Shown: one piece after another, positions 1-5,130 of the stretch | Layout: each line of letters starts with the position of its first letter | How positions within the stretch are numbered: position 1 is the stretch's first letter | Notes under the pieces: generated by a model | What the model was told of the DNA's origin: nothing | Database searches by the model: none | Seen by the model: the letters and a program-made list of their open reading frames with translations, nothing else | Translations under genes and position numbers: made by a program | DNA from: Pseudomonadota bacterium | GTDB taxonomy: Bacteria; Pseudomonadota; Alphaproteobacteria; Acetobacterales; Acetobacteraceae | NCBI GenBank assembly: GCA_021819535.1 | Contig: JAKAQU010000237.1 | Coordinates: 1-5,130 of the forward strand | DNA length: 5,130 nucleotides | Direction of reading: 5' to 3'

Positions 1-13
1 GATCTAGTATCCA

Positions 14-1606
14 TTGTCTGAGATTTCTCCCCCCGCCGAACTCGCCCGCTCCCCCGCACCCGAGGAAGCGCCTGCCCCCGCCGCCTCGCCGCCCGCCGCC
101 TCGCCGCCCGCCGCCGCGGGCTTCGTCGAGCTTGGCCTCTCCGAGCCGGTGCTGCGCGCGGTTGCCGAAATGGGCTATACCACGCCGACGCCGATCCAGG
201 CACAGGCGATCCCGAGCGTCTTGATGGGCCGCGACGTGCTCGGCTGCGCCCAGACCGGCACCGGCAAGACCGCCGGCTTCACTCTCCCCATGCTCGACAT
301 CCTCGCCGGCTCGCGCGCTCGCGCCCGCATGCCGCGCAGCCTGATCCTTGAGCCGACACGCGAACTCGCGCTTCAGGTCGCAGAGAATTTCGTCCTCTAC
401 GGCAAATATCTGAAGCTCAACCACGCCCTCATCATCGGCGGCGAGAGCATGACCGACCAGCGCGAGGTCTTGACACGCGGCGTCGATGTCGTGATCGCGA
501 CCCCGGGCCGGCTGATCGACATGTTCGAGCGCGGCGGCGTCCTCCTCACCGATACCCGCATCCTGGTCATCGACGAGGCCGACCGGATGCTGGACATGGG
601 CTTCATCCCCGATGTCGAGCGCATCGTCGCGATGCTGCCGGCCAATCGCCAGACGCTGTTCTTCAGCGCGACGATGGCGCCCGAAATCCGCCGCCTCGCC
701 GATGCCTTCCTGCAAAACCCGAAGGAAATCACCGTCGCGCCGCCGGCCTCGGTCGCGACCACCATCACCGCTGGCCTCGCCCTCGTCGCCGAACACGACA
801 AGCGCGAGGCGTTGCGCCGGCTGATCCGCAAGGAGGACGTGCAGAACGCGCTGATCTTCTGCAACCGCAAGCGCGATGTCGATATCCTCTATCGCTCGCT
901 CATGCGCCACGGCTTCAGTGTCGGCGCGCTGCATGGCGACATGACGCAGCCGGTCAGGTTCGCGACACTCGAAAAATTCAAGGCCGGCGAGATCAGGCTT
1001 CTGGTGTGCAGCGATGTCGCGGCGCGCGGGCTCGATATCGGCGGGCTCTCGCATGTCTTCAATTTCGACGTGCCGGTGCATGCCGAGGATTATGTCCACC
1101 GCATCGGCCGCACCGGCCGTGCCGGCCGCGAGGGCCATGCCTTCACCATCGCCGCCCCCGAAGATCGCCTCGCCGTGGAGGCGATCGAAAAACTGACCGG
1201 TGTCGCGATCCCGCCCATCGCCGTGGACGGGCTCGACCCGGTCGCCTGGGCGGAGGAGAGTGGCGGGCGCCGCCGTGGCGGCCGGCGCGGTGCCAAGCCT
1301 GCGGCCAAGAAGCCTGAAGCGCCGCGCAAGGGAAAGCCGGGGCGCGAGGGTGAGCCGCGATCTGCGCCCGCCCAGGCCGCGCCCCGAGGCCCGTCGCGAG
1401 GCCCGTCGCGGCCGGCGCGACCGGAGGGGGAGGATGGGCGCGTGTCTGTTCCGTCCCCGCCGCAGGGGCGCGGCGAGCGCGTGGGGCGGGAGGAGCGGGT
1501 GCGCGGCTTCGGCGCCGATATTCCCGCCTTCATGCTGCTGCCTGCGCGAAAATCGAGCCCGGCTGCGACGATCAGCGAACCAGACGAGGAGGAGGCCCCG
1601 GAATGA
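14..1606 (+). CDS. DEAD-box ATP-dependent RNA helicase (RhlE-like)
   Basis: Cytoplasmic RNA helicase of 530 residues that unwinds RNA duplexes or remodels RNPs using ATP. All core motifs are visible: Q motif (F37 to Q62, GYTTPTPIQ), motif I AQTGTGKT (79-86), Ia PTREL (114-118), GG (142-143), TPGR (163-166), DEAD (187-190), SAT (218-220), IFCNRK (281-286), LHGDM (306-310), ARGLDI (337-342) and HRIGRTGRAG (362-371). Before the core is a Pro/Ala linker of about 36 residues; after residue 415 comes a basic Arg/Gly/Pro-rich tail, typical of RNA-binding extensions, ending in GFGADIPAFMLL (498-509). The start is TTG: an in-frame TAG lies at 5-7, the next in-frame ATG (M53) would cut off the Q motif, and no clear Shine-Dalgarno is seen in the 13 bases available. 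The stop overlaps the gcdH start. The helicase family is certain; the subfamily (RhlE versus DeaD or another paralogue) is not. Confidence 0.95.
   Translation: MSEISPPAELARSPAPEEAPAPAASPPAASPPAAAGFVELGLSEPVLRAVAEMGYTTPTPIQAQAIPSVLMGRDVLGCAQTGTGKTAGFTLPMLDILAGSRARARMPRSLILEPTRELALQVAENFVLYGKYLKLNHALIIGGESMTDQREVLTRGVDVVIATPGRLIDMFERGGVLLTDTRILVIDEADRMLDMGFIPDVERIVAMLPANRQTLFFSATMAPEIRRLADAFLQNPKEITVAPPASVATTITAGLALVAEHDKREALRRLIRKEDVQNALIFCNRKRDVDILYRSLMRHGFSVGALHGDMTQPVRFATLEKFKAGEIRLLVCSDVAARGLDIGGLSHVFNFDVPVHAEDYVHRIGRTGRAGREGHAFTIAAPEDRLAVEAIEKLTGVAIPPIAVDGLDPVAWAEESGGRRRGGRRGAKPAAKKPEAPRKGKPGREGEPRSAPAQAAPRGPSRGPSRPARPEGEDGRVSVPSPPQGRGERVGREERVRGFGADIPAFMLLPARKSSPAATISEPDEEEAPE
83..112 (+). 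repeat. Two exact 15-bp tandem units in helicase N-terminal linker
   Basis: The 15-bp unit at 83-97 is repeated exactly at 98-112, encoding ASPPA twice (residues 24-33) in the disordered linker before the Q motif. As the unit is a multiple of three, gain or loss of copies would keep the frame; this looks like slippage-prone low-complexity coding DNA rather than a functional element. Confidence 0.85.
1385..1408 (+). repeat. Two exact 12-bp tandem units in helicase C-terminal tail
   Basis: The 12-bp unit at 1385-1396 is repeated exactly at 1397-1408, encoding RGPS twice (residues 458-465) inside the Arg/Gly-rich tail. It preserves the frame and adds positive charge, consistent with an RGG-like RNA-binding extension that varies in length between relatives (inference). 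Confidence 0.85.
1586..1595 (+). promoter_or_regulatory. Shine-Dalgarno site for gcdH inside the helicase 3' end
   Basis: A purine run GAGGAGGAGG ends 7 bases before the ATG at 1603. It also encodes the acidic end of the helicase (the EEE near residues 525-527). It supports ATG 1603 as the gcdH start and allows the gene to be translated by coupling or by direct initiation. Confidence 0.8.
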
Positions 1607-2814
1607 ACGTCGTCAATGTCAGCAAAAAAGGTAAATTCGCACCGTTTTCATGGGATGACGCCCTCCGTCTCGATGACCAGTTGAGCGAGGACGAACGCGC
1701 CATCCGCGATGCCGCGCGCGCTTATTGCCAGGAAAAACTCTTCCCCCGCGTGCTCATGGCCAATCGCCACGAGCGCTTCGATCGCGAGATCATGACCGAA
1801 ATGGGAGAGATGGGCTTTCTCGGCGCGACGCTCGAAGGCTATGGCTGCGCCGGGGTCAATTACGTCTCCTACGGGCTGATCGCACGCGAGGTGGAGCGCG
1901 TCGATTCCGGCTATCGCAGCGCGTTTTCGGTGCAATCTTCGCTGGTGATGTATCCGATCCATGCTTTCGGCTCGGAATTTCTGCGCGAAAAATATCTCCC
2001 CGGGTTGCGTTCGGGCGAAAAAATCGGGTGTTTCGGCCTGACCGAACCCGATGCCGGCTCCGATCCCGCCTCGATGCGCACGCGCGCGAAAGCGGTCGAT
2101 GGCGGCTTCGTCCTGAACGGCTCGAAAACCTGGATCACCAACGCCCCGATCGCCGATGTTTTCGTGGTCTGGGCCAAGGATGACAACGGCGATATCCGCG
2201 GCTTCGTGCTCGAGCGCGGCATGGCGGGGCTTTCGGCGCCGAAGATCGAGGGGAAATTCAGCCTCCGCGCCTCGGCGACCGGCATGATCATGATGCAGGA
2301 TGTGTTCGTTCCCGAAGAAAACCTGCTCTCCGGCGTCAAGGGTCTGCGCGGGCCGTTTTCCTGCCTCAATAATGCCCGCTACGGCATCAGTTGGGGGGCT
2401 TTGGGGGCGGCCGAGTTCTGCTGGCACGCGGCGCGCGATTACACGCTCGGGCGGATGATGTTCGGCCGGCCGCTGGCGGCAACCCAGCTCATCCAGAAAA
2501 AACTTGCCGACATGCAGACCGAAATCACTCTCGGCCTGCAATCGGTACTGCGCTTGGGCCGGCTCATGGACGAGGGACGGGCGGCGCCGGAAATGATTTC
2601 GCTCTGCAAGCGCAATTCCTGCGGCAAGGCGCTCGACATCGCGCGCACCGCCCGCGACATGCATGGCGGCAACGGCATCGCCGATGAATACCACGTCATC
2701 CGGCATGTGATGAATCTCGAGGCGGTCAACACCTATGAGGGCACGCACGATGTCCACGCCCTCATCCTAGGTCGCGCGCAGACCGGCATTTCCGCGTTCG
2801 GCCAGAGCGAATAG
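1603..2814 (+). CDS. gcdH: Glutaryl-CoA dehydrogenase (decarboxylating)
   Basis: FAD-dependent acyl-CoA dehydrogenase, 403 residues, converting glutaryl-CoA to crotonyl-CoA and CO2 with electrons passing to ETF; it serves lysine, tryptophan, glutarate and some aromatic catabolism. The N-terminal helical domain (about 20-140) holds EVERVDSGYRSAFSVQSS (96-113), where E98, R105 and S109 match human GCDH E87, R94 and S98, which bind the substrate gamma-carboxylate. The acyl-CoA dehydrogenase signature LTEPDAGSD is at 146-154, the beta domain at about 141-240, and the C-terminal domain ends in NTYEGTHDVHALILGRAQTG (376-395), with E379 as the catalytic base (human E370) preceded by Y378. These residues separate it from general short-chain acyl-CoA dehydrogenases. 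The ATG overlaps the helicase TGA by 4 bases and has a strong Shine-Dalgarno. Length is normal for mature GCDH. It is convergent with the CoA-ester lyase operon; no gene for its substrate supply lies on its own strand here. Confidence 0.96.
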   Translation: MNVVNVSKKGKFAPFSWDDALRLDDQLSEDERAIRDAARAYCQEKLFPRVLMANRHERFDREIMTEMGEMGFLGATLEGYGCAGVNYVSYGLIAREVERVDSGYRSAFSVQSSLVMYPIHAFGSEFLREKYLPGLRSGEKIGCFGLTEPDAGSDPASMRTRAKAVDGGFVLNGSKTWITNAPIADVFVVWAKDDNGDIRGFVLERGMAGLSAPKIEGKFSLRASATGMIMMQDVFVPEENLLSGVKGLRGPFSCLNNARYGISWGALGAAEFCWHAARDYTLGRMMFGRPLAATQLIQKKLADMQTEITLGLQSVLRLGRLMDEGRAAPEMISLCKRNSCGKALDIARTARDMHGGNGIADEYHVIRHVMNLEAVNTYEGTHDVHALILGRAQTGISAFGQSE

Positions 2815-2821
2815 CGTCTGA

Positions 2822-2856
2822 CCGCCCCTTCGGGTCTGGTTGATCCGAAGGGGTGG
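2822..2856. terminator. Hairpin between convergent genes, probable terminator
   Basis: Bases 2822-2836 pair with 2842-2856 around a 5-base loop (2837-2841): a 15-bp GC-rich stem with two G-U pairs (2824/2854 and 2834/2844). On the plus strand it starts 7 bases after the gcdH stop and is followed by C then TTT (2858-2860), a short T tract. On the minus strand it begins 3 bases beyond the lyase stop but has no T tract. It therefore probably terminates gcdH transcription and may also stabilise or help end the opposing mRNA; the weak T tract leaves efficiency uncertain. Confidence 0.7.
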
Positions 2857-2859
2857 CTT

Positions 2860-3750
2860 TCAGGCGCCGCTCCGCCGCGCGATCGCTGCGGCGCGGGCGA
2901 GGGTGTTGCGGGCGCGCTCGACGACCGGCACATCGACCATTTTCCCATCGAGGGCGAAGGCGCCGCGGCCCGCCGCCAGTGCTTCCTCATTGGCCGCGAT
3001 CAAGCGCTCGGCCGCCGCGACCTCGGCTTGCGAGGGCGTGTAGGCTTCGTTGATCAGCGGAATTTGCACCGGATGAATGGCGGGCGCGGCGACGAAGCCG
3101 AGCTGCCGCGAGCGCTGTAAAACCGCCCGAAACGCGTCGAGATCGGTGAAATCGGCGACGCTGCTGAGAAGCCCGATCGGCAAAACCCCGGCAGCGCGCG
3201 CGGCGATGACGATCTGCTGCTTGGGATAGAAGAGGGCCTCCGGTCCCGGCACCGCTCCCATCGAGAGGGAGAAATCCTCCGACCCGAGCGTAAGCCCGAT
3301 CACCCGCGCATCACTCGCGGCGATCGCATCGGCGTGGAAAAACCCGCGTGCCGTCTCGACCATCGGGATGAGGCCAATGGCACCAGGGGCGAGGCCGCGC
3401 TCGCTCTCCCATTCGCCCGTCATTTCCGATACCACCCTGACCTGCTCAGCATTGTCGATTTTAGGCAGCATGAGCGCGCGCACCCCGGCGATCACCGCCG
3501 CTTCGAGATCGGCGACGAGGCTGCGCCACGGGCGATTGATGCGCACCACGATCTCGGCGCCACCCCGCGCGGCGCGCGGGACGGCCATGGCAAGGCGTGC
3601 GCGGGCGCGCGGCTTTTCCGCCGGCGCCACCGCATCCTCGAGATCGAGAATGATGGCGTCAGCCCCGGTCGCCGCCGATTTTTCGATGAACCGGTCGCTG
3701 GTTGTGGGCACGTACAAAAGCGAGCGCCAGGCGGGAAGGTTTCGGGTCAC
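2860..3750 (-). CDS. CitE-like CoA-ester lyase (HpcH/HpaI aldolase/citrate lyase beta family)
   Basis: A 296-residue TIM-barrel enzyme of the CitE/malyl-CoA lyase family, which uses Mg2+ to cleave (or form) beta-hydroxyacyl-CoA esters such as malyl-, citramalyl- or citryl-CoA. Motifs in order: RSLLYVPTTSDRF (9-21), the start of the barrel and phosphate/CoA site; DLEDAV (36-41); VRINR (69-73) with R70 as the likely carboxylate-binding arginine; LPKI (95-98); PMVETARG (129-136) with E132, and GSEDF (156-160) with D159, as the expected metal ligands; and AIHPVQI (224-230). The start is GTG at 3750-3748, preceded by AAGGAG at 8 bases; it overlaps the CoA-transferase stop as GTGA, implying coupled translation. 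Length fits the family. Here VPTT replaces the commoner VPG of CitE and malyl-CoA lyases, so it belongs to a divergent clade. Substrate is unknown; the upstream CoA-transferase and putative carboxylate transporter favour a hydroxy-dicarboxylate or hydroxy-tricarboxylate CoA ester. A thioesterase-type activity, known for some relatives, is possible. Confidence 0.9.
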   Translation of the reverse strand: MTRNLPAWRSLLYVPTTSDRFIEKSAATGADAIILDLEDAVAPAEKPRARARLAMAVPRAARGGAEIVVRINRPWRSLVADLEAAVIAGVRALMLPKIDNAEQVRVVSEMTGEWESERGLAPGAIGLIPMVETARGFFHADAIAASDARVIGLTLGSEDFSLSMGAVPGPEALFYPKQQIVIAARAAGVLPIGLLSSVADFTDLDAFRAVLQRSRQLGFVAAPAIHPVQIPLINEAYTPSQAEVAAAERLIAANEEALAAGRGAFALDGKMVDVPVVERARNTLARAAAIARRSGA

Positions 3751-4991
3751 GAGCCATTCTCCTTGATGATGCCGCGCGCCAGCAGATCGTCGTAGAGGGC
3801 GCCCACGCAGCCGATCGACGCCAAAAGCGCCCTGGTATCCGCGCCGAGCGCCGGGGCGGGGCGGCGCAATTGGCCGGGGGTTTGCGAAAATCGCGGCAGA
3901 ACCTGATGCATGAGCGTGCGCGCCGCGCCCGCCCCGTCTTCGGCGTCGGCGTCGGGCAGCGAGACGACGACGCCGCGCGCCTGAACATGCCGATCGGCGA
4001 GAAATTCCTCGACATCGTAAACCTGCGCCGCCGTCACCTCGGCCGCGGCAAAAAGCGAGAGCACTTCATCGGCGGGGCGGGCGGCGATGAAATCGGCGAT
4101 CGGTGCCTCACATGCGGCGACGTGCGCGAGGCGATCGGCGTTGGTGCGAAAGCGCGGGTCGGTGATCATGTCCGGCCGCCCGATCGCGCGAAACAGACGC
4201 TCGGTCATCGCCTGGATGGAGGCGGAAATGGCGATGAAGCGGCCATCCCGGGTCTGGAACACGCTCCGCGGCGCCGTCGTTTCCGAGCGATTTCCGGTTC
4301 GCGCCGGCTTCTCGCCGGTGCGCGCGAAAATCGCCGCATCGGCGCCGAGTATGGAATGGATGGCTTCCAGAAGCGACAGATCGATCACCTGCCCGCGTCC
4401 GCTCGCCGCGGCCACCCGGAGCGCCACCATGACGCCGAACGCGCCATAGAGCCCGGCGATCATGTCGGCGAGCGCGAGCGGCGGCAATAATGGCTCGCGA
4501 TCGGGAAAGCCGTTTTTGGCGGCGAAACCCGACATCGCCTCGACCAGCGTGCCGAAGCCGGGCCGTGTGCGATAGGGGCCGGTCTGGCCGAAGCCGGAGA
4601 TGCGCACGATCACGATGGCCGGGTTGCGGGCCAGCAAGACGTCTGGCGGCAATCCCATTTTTTCCAGCGTGCCGGGGCGAAAATTCTCGATCAATACCGC
4701 GCTTTCGGCGGCCAGGCGCAGCAAGAGCGCCCGCCCTTCCGCGGCGCGGAGGTCGAGTGCGAGCGATTTTTTGTTGCGGCCATAGATCTGCCAGTGAAAC
4801 CCGGCACCACCCTGGCGCCAGGCGCGGAGGGGGTCGCCCTTGCGCGGATCCTCGATTTTGATCACGTCCGCGCCGAAATCGGCGAGTTGCAGGCTCAGCA
4901 TGTTGCCCGCGACGAGGCGCGAGAGATCGAGCACGCGGACGCCATCGAGGGGGGCGCCGGCTTCCGGTGAGAACGATGCCATCATGGGCAT
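3747..4991 (-). CDS. Class III CoA-transferase (CaiB/BaiF family)
   Basis: A 414-residue CoA-transferase that moves CoA between a donor thioester (often succinyl-CoA) and a free carboxylic acid through an aspartyl-CoA intermediate. Seen: N-terminal nucleotide-fold strand VRVLDLSRLVAGN (18-30) and LADFGADVIKIED (36-48); YGRNKKSLALDL (70-81); ENFRPGTLEKMGL (102-114); ISGFGQTGPYRTRPGFGTLVEAMSG within 131-155; then LADMIAGLYG (174-183), where D176 is the catalytic aspartate; and GRGQVIDLSLLEA (198-210). Length is normal for the family. ATG 4991 directly follows the upstream TGA; in-frame ATGs at 4985 and 4982 are alternatives and no strong Shine-Dalgarno distinguishes them. The 3' end overlaps the lyase start (GTGA). 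Substrate is not readable: activation of a hydroxycarboxylate for the downstream CitE-like lyase fits the operon best, whereas succinyl-CoA:glutarate transfer would fit the convergent gcdH. N30 replaces the proline of the usual AGP motif. Confidence 0.93.
   Translation of the reverse strand: MPMMASFSPEAGAPLDGVRVLDLSRLVAGNMLSLQLADFGADVIKIEDPRKGDPLRAWRQGGAGFHWQIYGRNKKSLALDLRAAEGRALLLRLAAESAVLIENFRPGTLEKMGLPPDVLLARNPAIVIVRISGFGQTGPYRTRPGFGTLVEAMSGFAAKNGFPDREPLLPPLALADMIAGLYGAFGVMVALRVAAASGRGQVIDLSLLEAIHSILGADAAIFARTGEKPARTGNRSETTAPRSVFQTRDGRFIAISASIQAMTERLFRAIGRPDMITDPRFRTNADRLAHVAACEAPIADFIAARPADEVLSLFAAAEVTAAQVYDVEEFLADRHVQARGVVVSLPDADAEDGAGAARTLMHQVLPRFSQTPGQLRRPAPALGADTRALLASIGCVGALYDDLLARGIIKENGS
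3759..3764 (-). promoter_or_regulatory. Shine-Dalgarno site for the CitE-like lyase
   Basis: Read on the minus strand this is AAGGAG, 8 bases before the GTG at 3750-3748. It lies within the last codons of the CoA-transferase gene and decides the GTG start: the nearby ATG at 3757-3755 is out of frame for the lyase. Confidence 0.8.
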
Positions 4992-5130
4992 TCAGGCCAA
5001 AACCCTGAGCGCCATGAGGGCGAGTGTCACGGTGATGGCGCCGCCGATGCGGGTTGCGATCTGCGCGAACGGCATCAATTCCATGCGGTTGGCAGCGCTC
5101 AGGATCATGACGTCGCCGGTGAGATCGGAA
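4992..5130 (-). CDS. C-terminal end of a membrane transporter, probably 2-hydroxycarboxylate transporter family (partial)
   Basis: A stop-free minus-strand frame enters from the window edge and ends with TGA at 4994-4992, immediately before the CoA-transferase ATG. It gives 45 residues: a polar GDVMILSAANRMELMPFAQ stretch (5-23), then IATRIGGA (24-31), then a hydrophobic helix TVTLALMAL (33-41) to the end at ALRVLA. From memory, the pattern GD-x-x-x-L-x-A-x-x-R-M-x-L-x-x-x-AQI-x-x-R-I/L-GG matches the extreme C-terminus of the CitS/MaeN/CimH family of secondary 2-hydroxycarboxylate carriers. In CitS an essential arginine (R428 of 446) lies 18 residues from the end; R27 here is also 18 residues from the end. 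Such carriers import citrate, malate or lactate with Na+ or H+. With under 10% of the protein visible, family assignment is moderate and substrate unknown. That the frame is coding is well supported by the zero-spacer junction. Confidence 0.6.
   Translation of the reverse strand, partial: SDLTGDVMILSAANRMELMPFAQIATRIGGAITVTLALMALRVLA

Noticed and set aside
397..870. Minus-strand open frame within the helicase gene
   Set aside because: Antisense shadow of the helicase core; Ser/Arg-rich translation with no domain.
1454..1469. CCCC/GGGG inverted repeat in the helicase tail as a terminator
   Set aside because: The stem is only 4 bp, has no T tract and lies inside an intact coding frame.
1621..1632. 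A-run (AAAAAAG) near the gcdH start as a possible frameshift site
   Set aside because: The zero-frame codons are AAA AAA GGT, so the heptamer is not in the X XXY YYZ register needed for -1 slippage, and the downstream frame encodes an intact enzyme.
1648..2757. Long open frame of 369 codons antisense to gcdH
   Set aside because: It mirrors the codon pattern of a confidently identified gene in high-GC DNA, has no recognisable domain, and its His/Arg/Ala-rich composition is typical of antisense shadow frames.
2879..3327. GCGATCGC octamers (2879-2886, 3320-3327) as HIP1-like repeats
   Set aside because: Only a couple of full octamers were seen, both explained by codon use in GC-rich DNA; nothing else suggests a cyanobacterium.
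3702..4490. Plus-strand open frame of 262 codons across the CoA-transferase and lyase junction
   Set aside because: It is antisense to two well-supported genes, Arg/Gly-rich, without motifs and without a convincing ribosome-binding site.
1..5130. Mobile element, defence system, CRISPR array, tRNA or riboswitch
   Set aside because: No terminal inverted repeats, transposase or integrase motifs, spaced direct repeats, tRNA-like folds or long non-coding leaders were found; nearly every base is in a metabolic or RNA-helicase gene.

Overview
The window is high-GC, gene-dense bacterial DNA with strong GC/GC3 bias, short or overlapping gene junctions and GTG/TTG starts beside ATG. Protein style (Pro/Ala-rich linkers, a DEAD-box helicase ending in a GFGxDIPAFMLL-type motif, a proteobacterial-type glutaryl-CoA dehydrogenase) suggests an alphaproteobacterium, perhaps Rhodospirillales/Acetobacteraceae. 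That placement is inferred from memory of the families, not from a search. There are no RNA genes, CRISPR arrays, insertion sequences or phage genes.

Layout: two plus-strand genes converge on a three-gene minus-strand operon. On the plus strand, a DEAD-box RNA helicase (14-1606, TTG start) overlaps a glutaryl-CoA dehydrogenase gene, gcdH (1603-2814), by an ATGA. A 45-nt gap (2815-2859) holds a 15-bp hairpin that probably ends transcription from one or both sides. On the minus strand, reading right to left, come the 3' end of a membrane protein (4992-5130, cut by the window edge), a class III (CaiB/BaiF) CoA-transferase (3747-4991) and a CitE-like CoA-ester lyase (2860-3750). The first junction has no spacer (TGA followed at once by ATG) and the second is a GTGA overlap, so the three are very likely co-transcribed and translationally coupled.

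Functionally, gcdH is a confident call: it oxidatively decarboxylates glutaryl-CoA to crotonyl-CoA, and all the substrate-binding and catalytic residues I can place are present. The minus-strand operon is the more interesting part. The 45 visible residues of the membrane protein resemble the C-terminus of 2-hydroxycarboxylate transporters (CitS/MaeN type), including an arginine 18 residues from the end. With a CoA-transferase and a CitE-like lyase behind it, the operon reads as uptake of a hydroxy-di/tricarboxylate, activation to its CoA ester and retro-aldol cleavage, for example malate, citramalate or citrate. The substrate cannot be fixed from sequence. An alternative is that the CoA-transferase activates glutarate for the neighbouring GcdH.
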